Below are positions 8,083 to 16,424 of a stretch of DNA of 64,000 bases, piece by piece; within the stretch, counting starts at the first letter, position 1; each line of letters starts with the position of its first letter. The stretch lies in the NCBI RefSeq assembly GCF_029894335.1, contig NZ_JARXZC010000034.1:1-64000 (forward strand), read 5' to 3'. This stretch comes from Kitasatospora sp. MAP5-34. Its GTDB lineage: Bacteria > Actinomycetota > Actinomycetes > Streptomycetales > Streptomycetaceae. The notes beneath the pieces are model-generated. The model ran no database searches. It was not told the origin of the DNA and saw nothing but the letters and a program-made list of their open reading frames with translations. The position numbers and the translations under genes are program-made.

Positions 8083-11000
8083 GGCGCGCCCTGCTCATCG
8101 GGACGACGCGGTACACCGATCCGGGCCTGCACGACCTGCCCGGAGCACGTGAGGACGTGAGGCTGCTCCAGGGGTTGCTGGAGGACCCGCTCGTCGGCGC
8201 GTTCGAGGTCCAGGTACTGCTCGATGCCACCAAGGAGCAGATCGAGTCAGCCTTGGAGACGCTCATCCAGGGGACTCGGCGCGGTGACACGGTCCTGATC
8301 CACCTCTCCGGCCACGGCTTCAAGTCTCTCGGCGGCGAACTGTACTTCGCGGTCCGGCAGACGCGCCGGGAGACACCGGTGTCGACTGCTGTCTCCGCCC
8401 AGGACCTGCGTAGTTTCCTCCGCAGCAGCAAAGCGGGCAGCAAGATGGTGCTGCTCGACTGCTGCTACAGCGGGGCGGTGGCCGACGGGTTCGCCGGGCG
8501 GTCGTCCGCCGACTCGCTGGACCTTCCCGCGCATTTCAAGGACAGTCAGGGCACCCACATCCTCGCGGCCGCCGGGCCCACCCAGCAAGCGCTGGAACCG
8601 GCACCGCAGGCCGGGATCGCGCAGCCGTCCGTGTTCACCAAGGCGGTGGTGGACGGCCTGCGGAACGCCGTGGACAGCGACCTCGACGGGTGGATCAGCT
8701 CCTCCGATCTCGCCGACCACGTGGAGCAGGCCCTCGCCGAGGAGGCGCAGCGGCCGACGAACTTCGAGCTGACCCGGCAGGGAGCGATCCGGATCGCGCA
8801 GAAGGCGCGCCGGGGCGGTCCACCGGCCGGCCCTGCGAACGGCCCCGCGAACGCGCGGGCCCAGCAGCCGGAACAGGCACGGCGTCGCAGTGCCGGCTCG
8901 CCCGCACAGAGCGTCGCGACGGCCGCCGGCGAGCCGGACGATCCCGCCGACGCGCCGTTCGACGCCGTGCGCTGGCAGCGGCTCCTGCACTACTACCGCG
9001 ACTGCCTGCTCCGGGAGGGTGCGCTGAGCGAAATCCTCCCCTTGAAGAGTGCCGACCGCTTCGCCCTCGTTCCCGGCGGGCCGGAGGAAGTTCTCAGCGG
9101 CGCGGCGGGGCGGCTCGCGGTGCGCGGGGAGCTCACCGGGATCGTGGCCCGGGGCGTCGCAGCGGGACAGCAACTTCGCTACGGCTACCCGGTGGTGCTG
9201 TCCGGACCCAAGGGCAGAAAGCAGAGCCGTGACTCGGACTGGGGCCTGGCCCCGCTGCTCACCGTCGACTTGGAGATGCGCCAGGACGGGGCAGGCGAGC
9301 CGGAGCTCGTCCCGGTCGGGGACTTCACCCTCAACCTGGGCGCCCTGCAAGCGGTGACCGGAGTCTCCGCCGGGGAGCTGGAGGAGATCGAGGCCTGGTT
9401 CTCGATGCAGTGGCCGCAGGGCGACCATGCGGCGTTGACCTCGCAGATCGCCAATCTCCTGACCATCACGGACCTACCCGCCCGGCACGCCGTCGACGCC
9501 GCCGCTCTCCGCCCGGACCTGGAGTTGACCCCACGTCAGGAAGGCGCGCAGAACGCAGCCGTCCTCTACCTGGCCGATCCCGGGAGCAGCGCGTCCAGCG
9601 GCCTGCTCGAAGACTTCGACAAGGAGCTGATCGACCAGCCCGCGAGGCTCGCCACGACGGCGCTCAGCGGTCTGGGCGGCCCTGACGACGCCCGGAAGGG
9701 CGACCCGCGCCCGTGGCAGCTGGTGTCCGCCGGAAAGCCGCTCAACCAGGGACAGGAGGCGGTTCTGCAGTCTGCGATGTCACGTCGCCTCACCGTCGCC
9801 ACCGGTCCCCCCGGCACCGGCAAGAGCGAGCTCGTCGCTGCGGTCGTGACCACGGCGGTCGCGGCCGGACAGACCGTGCTGGTCGCCTCCACCAACAACC
9901 AGGCCGTCGACGTCGTCGCCACCCGGGTCGGCGAGCTGGTCCCCGGCAGCATCATCAGAACCGGCGCCCAGAGGTACCGGGAGCAGGAACCCGAGCTGCT
10001 CGGCAAGCTGCTGATGCAGACCGCGCAACCCGGGCTCAGCCCCGCGACCGCCGCGCACGGCCTCCGACTCGTCGAGCAGCGGGTCGACCGGGCTCGTGCC
10101 GCTCTCGCGGCGCGAGCCCGTGCGGAGGGCCGCCGGTACGAGGCATGGCTCGCGCTCCGGGACCACGCCGCCGTACTCGGCTGGGACCTCGACTCGCTCC
10201 CTGCACAACTGTCCGACCCCGGCTGGCTCGGCCGTTGGCGCAGGGCGGCGGAACGTGCGGCCGGCAGCGGAGTCCGTGCGAACTGGAACCAGCGGAAGGT
10301 GCGGCGCGAGCTCGGAATCGATCTGGACGAGGAACGGCTGAGCGCCCTCGCGAAGCTGCTTGCCGCCGAAGAACGCCGCCTGGAGGCGGCCGCCGAGCCT
10401 GCGGCGGCTGTTCTGCTCGATCTGCAGGCCGGGGAACTCCTCGACCTTCAGGAGGAGCGACGGCTCGCCGGCGGTGATCTCGTACGTGCCGTGGTGGCGG
10501 ACGCGCTCGTCCAGGGGCGGCCCGCGATCGAGCGTCGCATCGTACGGCTCCAGGTCAACGCACGCAGAAGCTGGGACGGCTTTGCCGAGATGCTGCCGTA
10601 CGTGCGGGCCTGGGCGGTCAGCTCGCTGTCGGCCCGCAGGCTGCCGCCCCGGGCGGCGCTGTTCGACCTGGTGGTGATCGACGAGGCCAGCCAGTGTTCG
10701 ATCCCGGCCGTGCTGCCGTTGCTGCTCCGGGCGAAACGCGCCCTGATCATCGGTGACCCGCAGCAGTTGCGCCACATCGCGACCATCGAGGCGGAGCGGG
10801 CGGATGGGCTCCGCCGAGCCTCGGGGCTGTCCGCCGAGTGGATTTCCGAGCGCCGGCTCGACTTCCGCGAGCACTCGGCCTTCGACGCCTTCGCGGAGGC
10901 CGCCGGCGAGGTCCTGCTGCTGGACGAGCACTACCGCTGCCACCCCGACATCGCGGGCGTCGTCAACGAGCGGTTCTACCGGAGGCAGCTCCAGGTGCTC

Positions 11001-11834
11001 ACCGATCCGTCCCGGCTGGCCTGCCGGATGGACCCGGCCGTGCGCTGGGCGGACACACCCGGGAGCAGAGCCGAGCCGTCGGGCAGCTCCTGGGTCAACC
11101 ACGCCGAGGCGGCGGCACTTCCGCGAGTGCTCCGGCATGCCGCCGGGCTGCTGCCGGCCGACGGGAAGATCGGCGTGGTCACCCCGTTCGCGCCACAGCG
11201 CGCCCTGCTGGAACGCAGTGTTCCGCAGGAGCTGAGGGACCGGGTCACGGTGGGCACCATCCACACGTTCCAGGGGGACGAGAAGGACCTGATGGTCTTC
11301 TCACTCGTCGCGGCACCGGGGATCCAGCAGGGCAGTCTGAACTGGCTGCTCTCCCAGGCGAGTCTGTGGAACGTGGCGATCACCCGGGCCAAGTCCGTGC
11401 TGGTCGTACTGGGGGACCGTGACTACTGGGCTCAGCAGACCGGCCCAGTGAAGGATCTCCTGCGGGTCGCTGCCTCGGCCGGCCCCGCCGCGCACGCGGC
11501 GTCCCCGGACCTCGCGACGCCGTCGGCCGCGAACACCTCGGCGGACCTCCTCCACCAGGCCTTCCGGGCCCGCCGTCTGGACTTCGAGCGCGATGCACGG
11601 ATCGGCGGCTACAGGTGCGACTTCATGGTCCGCACCGCTCTGGGCACCGTCGCCGTCGTCATCGACGAGCCGGAGCTCTCCCGCTCGGCCCAGGAACGGG
11701 CGCGGGCGATGCTCCTGCTGCGGCAGCGGTGTGTGCTGCTGGAGAAGTCCGGCGCCGATCGTGCCCTGCTGGTTCCCGCATGGCGCTGCGTGGAGCAGCC
11801 GGAGGCCGTGGCCCAGGAGGTTGGTGGCCGGTGA
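8079..11834 (+). CDS. Caspase-like protease fused to SF1 helicase and a degraded nuclease domain
   Basis: The 1251-residue fusion has three parts. Residues 1-245 are a C14 caspase-like domain with catalytic His 79 (LSGHG) and Cys 129 (LLDCCYSG), matching the EACC1-associated caspase type. A low-complexity linker and an uncharacterised region (about 295-545) follow. Residues 550-1140 form a UPF1/DNA2-like SF1 helicase: GPPGTGKS (Lys 582), VVIDEASQ (Asp 868, Glu 869), a GDPQQL motif, DEHYRCHP, HTFQGDE and NVAITRAK. The tail (1155-1251) looks like a PD-(D/E)XK/DUF559-type nuclease (Asp 1181; IDE at 1195-1197), but the usual catalytic Lys is not evident. It is coupled to both neighbours by stop/start overlaps. 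Likely role: a nucleic-acid-triggered, ATP-dependent suicide protease. Confidence 0.85.
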   Translation: MRRALLIGTTRYTDPGLHDLPGAREDVRLLQGLLEDPLVGAFEVQVLLDATKEQIESALETLIQGTRRGDTVLIHLSGHGFKSLGGELYFAVRQTRRETPVSTAVSAQDLRSFLRSSKAGSKMVLLDCCYSGAVADGFAGRSSADSLDLPAHFKDSQGTHILAAAGPTQQALEPAPQAGIAQPSVFTKAVVDGLRNAVDSDLDGWISSSDLADHVEQALAEEAQRPTNFELTRQGAIRIAQKARRGGPPAGPANGPANARAQQPEQARRRSAGSPAQSVATAAGEPDDPADAPFDAVRWQRLLHYYRDCLLREGALSEILPLKSADRFALVPGGPEEVLSGAAGRLAVRGELTGIVARGVAAGQQLRYGYPVVLSGPKGRKQSRDSDWGLAPLLTVDLEMRQDGAGEPELVPVGDFTLNLGALQAVTGVSAGELEEIEAWFSMQWPQGDHAALTSQIANLLTITDLPARHAVDAAALRPDLELTPRQEGAQNAAVLYLADPGSSASSGLLEDFDKELIDQPARLATTALSGLGGPDDARKGDPRPWQLVSAGKPLNQGQEAVLQSAMSRRLTVATGPPGTGKSELVAAVVTTAVAAGQTVLVASTNNQAVDVVATRVGELVPGSIIRTGAQRYREQEPELLGKLLMQTAQPGLSPATAAHGLRLVEQRVDRARAALAARARAEGRRYEAWLALRDHAAVLGWDLDSLPAQLSDPGWLGRWRRAAERAAGSGVRANWNQRKVRRELGIDLDEERLSALAKLLAAEERRLEAAAEPAAAVLLDLQAGELLDLQEERRLAGGDLVRAVVADALVQGRPAIERRIVRLQVNARRSWDGFAEMLPYVRAWAVSSLSARRLPPRAALFDLVVIDEASQCSIPAVLPLLLRAKRALIIGDPQQLRHIATIEAERADGLRRASGLSAEWISERRLDFREHSAFDAFAEAAGEVLLLDEHYRCHPDIAGVVNERFYRRQLQVLTDPSRLACRMDPAVRWADTPGSRAEPSGSSWVNHAEAAALPRVLRHAAGLLPADGKIGVVTPFAPQRALLERSVPQELRDRVTVGTIHTFQGDEKDLMVFSLVAAPGIQQGSLNWLLSQASLWNVAITRAKSVLVVLGDRDYWAQQTGPVKDLLRVAASAGPAAHAASPDLATPSAANTSADLLHQAFRARRLDFERDARIGGYRCDFMVRTALGTVAVVIDEPELSRSAQERARAMLLLRQRCVLLEKSGADRALLVPAWRCVEQPEAVAQEVGGR

Positions 11835-12244
11835 TCCCGCTCGCAGACGGCACGTTGCCATCCGTACCCGGCCCGCTCCTCGGCGCTGCGGCGATGCTGC
11901 TGGCCATCCTGGCCGTCCGCCGCCGACGCCGCCGCGAGCGTCTTCGGCACATCGCCCGGGCCGAAGCCTGGGCCTGCCTCCAGCGCGACCTGCCCGCTCT
12001 TCGCGCTCAAGGCGTCCATCTCGCCCAGGTGACGCGGGTCTACCAGCGCGCCCGGACCGGATCGAAGGCCATCGTGGTCTGGCACGACACCGGGACGGCC
12101 CAGGACACCTGGTTCGAGGGACGACAGGTGCGGCCCGGCGCCTACCTGCTGCTGAGGGGCAACACCGGATACGGCCCGCACAACCGCAATCCGAAAGTCT
12201 TCTATGTCGAGCCGCGAGGGGTGGTCCAGGAACTCTCCGGGTAA
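11831..12244 (+). CDS. Small membrane-anchored protein of the conflict operon
   Basis: A GTG start at 11831 overlaps the TGA of the caspase-helicase gene (GTGA), giving a 137-residue protein. One transmembrane segment (GAAAMLLAILAV) near residue 20 is followed by RRRRRR, which predicts a cytoplasmic C-terminal domain. That domain contains IVVWHDTG and WFEGRQVRPG strands and resembles a small beta-rich fold. No family is recognised. The strict coupling suggests that it is an obligate third component, perhaps a membrane anchor or target of the protease. Confidence 0.75.
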   Translation: MIPLADGTLPSVPGPLLGAAAMLLAILAVRRRRRRERLRHIARAEAWACLQRDLPALRAQGVHLAQVTRVYQRARTGSKAIVVWHDTGTAQDTWFEGRQVRPGAYLLLRGNTGYGPHNRNPKVFYVEPRGVVQELSG

Positions 12245-12292
12245 GCGGGACCCGCGGCAGATCCCGTGCCGCCGGGCCTTCCAGACGGCGGG

Positions 12293-12355
12293 TCACCCGG
12301 ACCGGACCGGTGCGGCCTGCGTGCCCTTCTGCCCTTGCCCGGCGACGAACGAGAC
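12293..12355 (-). pseudogene. Remnant of a cold-shock gene (C-terminus only)
   Basis: On the minus strand these 63 bases encode VSFVAGQGQKGTQAAPVRSG and a stop, matching the end of the intact csp product at 13765-13977 (VSFVPEKGQKGMQAAQVRAE). The DNA differs at nine of 63 positions by hand alignment. No cold-shock RNP motifs remain. It marks the right side of the conflict-operon insert, as the broken DUF6328 copy marks the left. Confidence 0.75.
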
Positions 12356-12449
12356 CATTTGTATACCGTGCGTATCGGCCACCACAGGCCGTCACGGACC
12401 CGGTCGTGCCCAGGCTCCTCCTCCGGTAGGGGTTGAGTAGTCTGTTCGG

Positions 12450-13049
12450 ATGAAGTCCGGCCGCCAGGCGCGGGCGGCCTCACCGTTCGACAACCGGGCC
12501 GGACCGGCTCTCCGAGGGACGGATGTACGGGAGATGGATCAGGGTGCGCGGCTGATGCTGCAGGAGAGCCACCTCGACAGCCTGCTGGCGGCGCTCCGCC
12601 TGGAGTGGGCCGAGCCGGAGGACCCGCGGATCGCCGCGCTGGCGGAGCGGGAGCCGCTCTTCCCGCAGTACCACCGGATCGGCCACAAGCGGCAGTCGGC
12701 CGTGCGGGCGCTGACCGGGAACCGCGCGCTGGTCGAGCGGCACTACGAGCGGGTGCTGTCGGCGCTGGTCCACGACGACGGTCCGAGCTCGCCGCGCTGG
12801 TTCGCCGCCCTGCTGGTACCGGCGGTGAGCCGGCGCCGGGTGCTGGAGGACCTGCTCCGGGTGGTCGAGGACGGGACGCCCTACCCCCGGGCTTGCGCGG
12901 CGGCGGCCTGGAAGTGGCTGGAGCCGCCGCTCAGGTACGCGAGCGAGGACGACCTGCGGGCTGGGCGGCCGACGCTCAGCAGCCTCGCGGAGCGGGCCGC
13001 GCTCGCCGATCTCGAAGCGCGCTTCCGGGCGGCCCGGCCCGAGGCGTAG
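12450..13049 (+). CDS. Hypothetical protein, helical
   Basis: The 199-residue product is not recognised. Residues 36-199 look genuinely coding and mostly helical (LQESHLDSLLAALRLEW, LPRACAAAAWKWLEPPL-like segments). The first 30 residues are low complexity. The start is uncertain: ATG 12450 lies six bases after a -10-like TAGTCT and could be leaderless, while ATG 12534 and ATG 12555 are alternatives (CAGGG precedes the latter). No signal peptide, membrane segment or catalytic motif is seen. It lies between the csp remnant and the intact DUF6328 gene. Confidence 0.55.
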   Translation: MKSGRQARAASPFDNRAGPALRGTDVREMDQGARLMLQESHLDSLLAALRLEWAEPEDPRIAALAEREPLFPQYHRIGHKRQSAVRALTGNRALVERHYERVLSALVHDDGPSSPRWFAALLVPAVSRRRVLEDLLRVVEDGTPYPRACAAAAWKWLEPPLRYASEDDLRAGRPTLSSLAERAALADLEARFRAARPEA

Positions 13050-13085
13050 CGGCTCCACGGCCTGCCCGCTCCATGGCCTGCCTGC

Positions 13086-13128
13086 CTGCCTGCCCGCCTG
13101 CCCGGCGGGTGAACAGACGGGCAGGCAG
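13086..13128. terminator. Hairpin between convergent genes
   Basis: CTGCCTGCCCG (13086-13096) and CGGGCAGGCAG (13118-13128) are perfect 11-bp arms with a 21-nt loop. They lie between the hypothetical gene ending at 13049 and the DUF6328 gene ending at 13158 on the other strand. This fits a bidirectional terminator. Confidence 0.55.
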
Positions 13129-13157
13129 CCTGCCTTCAGGCGATCAACACCTGCCAG

Positions 13158-13637
13158 TCAGGGCCGCCGCAGCGCCCAGGGCAGGACGAACCAGAGCCCG
13201 GTGAACATCAGCGCGCTGCCGGAGGTGATCGTGATCGCCAGGGTGCGGCCGAGTACGACGTCGGTCAGCAGCAGGACGGCGCCGTTGAGCGCCAGGGCGA
13301 GGAAGACCAGCCCGGCCTGGGTGAGCTTGGTGGACAGGGCCACGATCCGCTGTTTGGCGCCCCGGTGGAACAGGCCCCGGTGCACGGCCACGGGGGTGGC
13401 CAGGACCGCCGATGCGACGACGGTGAGCAGCAGGGTCGCGACGTAGATGTCCTGCTGCGCGTCGTCGAGCCGCGCGAAGCGGTCGGTGAACGCCACCCCG
13501 AGCAGGAACGCGAAGACGATCTGCACACCGGTCTGCAGGACCCGCAGCTCCTGGAGCAGCTCGATCAGGTTCCGGTCGGCCCGCTCGTCGGCGGTCTCGT
13601 GACGCGGTGGTGGGGTGCCCTCCGGCTGTACGGTCAT
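13158..13637 (-). CDS. DUF6328 family membrane protein (intact copy)
   Basis: The 159-residue protein has about four transmembrane helices (VQIVFAFLLGVAFTDRF, ATLLLTVVASAVLATPVAV, LVFLALALNGAVLLLT and ALMFTGLWFVLPWAL) after a polar N-terminus that includes NLIELLQELRVLQTG. It matches the DUF6328 family of small actinobacterial membrane proteins of unknown function. The ATG at 13637 begins MTVQPEGTPP. The last 120 bp of the gene recur as a broken copy at 7300-7413. Confidence 0.8.
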   Translation of the reverse strand: MTVQPEGTPPPRHETADERADRNLIELLQELRVLQTGVQIVFAFLLGVAFTDRFARLDDAQQDIYVATLLLTVVASAVLATPVAVHRGLFHRGAKQRIVALSTKLTQAGLVFLALALNGAVLLLTDVVLGRTLAITITSGSALMFTGLWFVLPWALRRP

Positions 13638-13764
13638 GAGCCAAACCCTCTCCCGGTGCCAGTGCGGCGGCCACTCGTTTCCGGCGGTGATCAGGCGCGC
13701 TCACCACCCTCGGACCGTGACCGGTGGGGCAGCGGGCTGCGGCCGCCCCACCGGATGCCTCAGC

Positions 13765-13977
13765 TCACTCGGCCCGGACCTGTGCGGCTTGCATGCCCTT
13801 CTGCCCCTTCTCGGGGACGAACGAGACGGCCTGCCCCTCCGCGAGGGACTTGAAGCCCTCCGATTCGATCGCCCTGAAGTGCACGAAGAGGTCATCGCCG
13901 CCACCCTCCGGGGTGATGAAGCCGAAGCCCTTCTCGTCGTTGAACCACTTCACCGTGCCGCGCTGCCTGTCTGCCAT
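13765..13977 (-). CDS. Cold-shock domain protein (second copy)
   Basis: The 70-residue protein is a single cold-shock domain with KGFGFITP and LFVHFRAI RNA-binding motifs. It is more acidic and diverged from the product at 5011-5214 (for example DDLFVHFRAIESEGFKSL). It starts MADRQRGTVKWFN at ATG 13977. It is probably an RNA chaperone. The C-terminal half of a sister copy survives as a remnant at 12293-12355, which suggests that this locus was once duplicated together with the DUF6328 gene. Confidence 0.95.
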   Translation of the reverse strand: MADRQRGTVKWFNDEKGFGFITPEGGGDDLFVHFRAIESEGFKSLAEGQAVSFVPEKGQKGMQAAQVRAE

Positions 13978-14103
13978 GCCTGCTCCTGGAATCGTCCGTA
14001 CGACGTGACGGCCGCGCCGGCCGCCCGTTGACCGAACTGATCATGCCTCAGCCGTAGCGGTCCGCGCACGGAACCTGACGAAACGTAAGGAACGGACTGA
14101 CCG

Positions 14104-15480
14104 TCAGTACGCCCGCCAGCCGCCCGGGTCGACTCCGCCCGGGATCGGCGTGCCGGGGTCGTACGGTGCGCGGGTCAGCACGAAGCTGCCGATGTCGAGG
14201 TGGCTCGCCGTGCCGTCCGCCGCCCGGACCACCCGGAGGGTCTCGCCCGCGTAGTAGCCGTCCAGGCCGGTCCAGGTGCCGTCCGCCTCGGCTCGGAAGC
14301 CGGCGCCCCGGCCCGGTCCGTTCAGCGGTGCGAGTTCCAGGGCGCGGTCCGCGCGCAGGCGGAGGATGTGCGGCGACGCCCCCCAGTACCAGGGACCGGT
14401 CAGCGCGAGAAGCTCCGGGTCGGCCTCGGGCAGTGGGCGCCACGGCGCCGGGAAGCGCGGTTCGTGCTCGACGACGATCCGGATCAGGTCGGCGGCGATC
14501 TCCCCGACCGGTGTCCCGGAGGTCGCGTTGGCCAGGACGACGGCGCTCACGTCGTCCTGCGCGCTCACCCAGAGGGTGGCCAGGAAGCCGGGCATCGAAC
14601 CGGTGTGCCCGTACAGCACGCGGCCGTCCCGGCGCAGCAGTTGCAGGCCGAACCCGTACGCCGAGGTCCACTCCGCGCCGTCGGGCTCCGAGGCGGGACG
14701 CCGCATCTCGGCGATGCTGCCGGGGCTCAGCACCAACTCGTCGCCGGCGGCGAGAAACGCGGCCCAGCGGCACAGGTCGGCGGCCGTGGACCAGAGTTGC
14801 CCGGCCGGTGCCATCACCTCGGTGTCCTCAAGGGGCTCCGGCAGCATGACATCGGCCCACGGGTGAACCGCGAAACCTCCGGCGTGCGGCGCCTGCGGCG
14901 CCAGAGTGGTCCGGGTCAGGCCGAGCGGCTCCAGCACCTCCCGGCGCAGTACCTCGCCCCACGGCTCCCCGCGCAGCCGCTCGACCAAGGCGCCCAGCAG
15001 CGCGAACCCGGGGTTGGAGTAGTGGAACCGGCTCCCGGCCGGGTGCCGCACCGGCTGCTCGCCGAGCACGTCCGCGAGCTCGGGCCGCAGCGTCCCGGTG
15101 GTCCGCTCCCACCACGGCCCCGGCGTCTCGGAGGCCAGCCCGGAGGTGTGGGCGAGCAACTGGGCGATCGTCAGCCGACCGGCCGCAGTACCGGGGAGGT
15201 GCTGCTCCAGCGGATCGGTCAGGCTCAGCAGCCCCTCGTCACGAAGCCGCATCACCAGCACCGCGACGAAACTCTTGGTGATCGACCCGATCCGGTACTG
15301 CACGTCGTCGTCCGGGGCGTGACCGTCGATCATGCTCCGGCCGTCCGTCCAGACCGGGTGTCCACCCCGGACCACCGCGCCCACCAGGGACGGTGTCCGC
15401 CCCTCCGCCTGCCCGACGGCCAGCCGGTGCAGCAGAGCTCGGCGGGTTCCGGCGAGCAACTCCTCGGGGGGAAGGGCCAT
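14104..15480 (-). CDS. Serine hydrolase (class C beta-lactamase / DD-peptidase family)
   Basis: The 458-residue protein has the penicillin-recognising serine hydrolase motifs in order: SITK (Ser 66, Lys 69), YSN (154-156) and HTG (292-294, in place of KTG). A C-terminal beta-rich domain of about 110 residues follows, as in Pab87-like and EstB-like esterases and peptidases. No signal peptide is seen, so a cytoplasmic esterase or D-aminopeptidase role is more likely than antibiotic resistance. ATG 15480 is preceded by GAGGAG. The gene is flanked by intergenic DNA on both sides and seems monocistronic. Confidence 0.88.
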   Translation of the reverse strand: MALPPEELLAGTRRALLHRLAVGQAEGRTPSLVGAVVRGGHPVWTDGRSMIDGHAPDDDVQYRIGSITKSFVAVLVMRLRDEGLLSLTDPLEQHLPGTAAGRLTIAQLLAHTSGLASETPGPWWERTTGTLRPELADVLGEQPVRHPAGSRFHYSNPGFALLGALVERLRGEPWGEVLRREVLEPLGLTRTTLAPQAPHAGGFAVHPWADVMLPEPLEDTEVMAPAGQLWSTAADLCRWAAFLAAGDELVLSPGSIAEMRRPASEPDGAEWTSAYGFGLQLLRRDGRVLYGHTGSMPGFLATLWVSAQDDVSAVVLANATSGTPVGEIAADLIRIVVEHEPRFPAPWRPLPEADPELLALTGPWYWGASPHILRLRADRALELAPLNGPGRGAGFRAEADGTWTGLDGYYAGETLRVVRAADGTASHLDIGSFVLTRAPYDPGTPIPGGVDPGGWRAY

Positions 15481-15581
15481 CTGACTCCTCGATCCTGTCT
15501 CGTCCGACCTGAACCGACCGACCCTACCCCGGCCCCGGTCGGGCCTGCTCCCAATTACCGCCCGGCCCGTTGCCTGCGGCG

Positions 15582-15595
15582 GCCGTGATCACGGC
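15582..15595. terminator. Palindrome at the 3' end of the sulfate cluster
   Basis: GCCGTGATCACGGC is a perfect 14-bp palindrome inside a GC-rich stretch, about 75 bases beyond the chelatase stop. It may form part of a terminator for the long minus-strand cluster. No T-run follows, so support is weak. Confidence 0.3.
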
Positions 15596-15668
15596 GGCCG
15601 TGGCGGAGTACCAGCACCGCAAGGCGTCCTGAGACCGACCAGCAAGTGGTGGGCGGATGAAGGACCGG

Positions 15669-16424
15669 TCAGGCGCTGAGTGCGGGTGCGGCCGGGACGG
15701 CCAGGCGGGCCTGGTCGTAGCGCTGGAGCAGCAGGCGGGCGATTTCGGGGGCCGCGCCGAGGACGGGCGCGACGATGTCCGCGTCGCCCGCCGCGTCGGC
15801 GATGCGGTCCGGGAGGACTCCCGGCGCCAGCAGGTACGGCGCGACGGCGACCCGGGCGATGCCCCGGGCGCGCAGGGCTGACACGGCGTCGGGCACCTGC
15901 GGGGGAGCGGCCGAGGCGTACGCGACCTCGACGGCAGCCCAGCCACGGGTGCGCTGCCACTCGGCGGCGACCGCGCGGGTGGTGGCGTTGGCCGTCCGGT
16001 CCGAGGACCCGGCGGCGGCGAGCACGACGCCCGTCCGGGCGCGGACGGCGGCGGAGCGTACGTCGAGCCCGGTCTCGGCGAGCCGCCGGTCCAGCGCGTC
16101 GAGCAGCAGCGGGGACGGGCCGAGCACGTCCGCGAGCGGGAGGTCCGCGCCGGCCGCCCGCAGCGCGGCCGGGATGTCGCTCTTGGCGTGGAAGGCCCGT
16201 CCGAGTAGCAGCGGCACGGCCACCGCCGCGCCGTCGAGCCGGCCGACGACCTGCGGGACGCGCGGGGCGCAGTGCTCCAGGTACGCGGTGGCGATCTCCG
16301 CCGAGGGCCGCAGCAGCCGGAGCCGCCCGGCCAGCGCCTCCACGGTGGCGGCGTGCCGGGGGTCCCGGCTGCCGTGGGCGATCAGCAGCAGGGCAGGGGA
16401 GCTGTACGTCGGAGAGCCGCGCAT
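15669..16424 (-). CDS. Sirohydrochlorin chelatase (CbiX/SirB family)
   Basis: The 251-residue protein starts MRGSPTYSSPALLLIAHGSR. The AHGSRDPRH motif carries the metal-binding His typical of CbiX chelatases, and the two halves (residues 1-125 and 130-245) resemble each other, as in the long form of the family. It inserts ferrous iron into sirohydrochlorin to make siroheme, the cofactor of the sulfite reductase encoded upstream. ATG 16424 overlaps the stop of the ABC permease gene (ATGA), so the two are co-translated. It is the last gene of the sulfate cluster. Confidence 0.88.
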   Translation of the reverse strand: MRGSPTYSSPALLLIAHGSRDPRHAATVEALAGRLRLLRPSAEIATAYLEHCAPRVPQVVGRLDGAAVAVPLLLGRAFHAKSDIPAALRAAGADLPLADVLGPSPLLLDALDRRLAETGLDVRSAAVRARTGVVLAAAGSSDRTANATTRAVAAEWQRTRGWAAVEVAYASAAPPQVPDAVSALRARGIARVAVAPYLLAPGVLPDRIADAAGDADIVAPVLGAAPEIARLLLQRYDQARLAVPAAPALSA

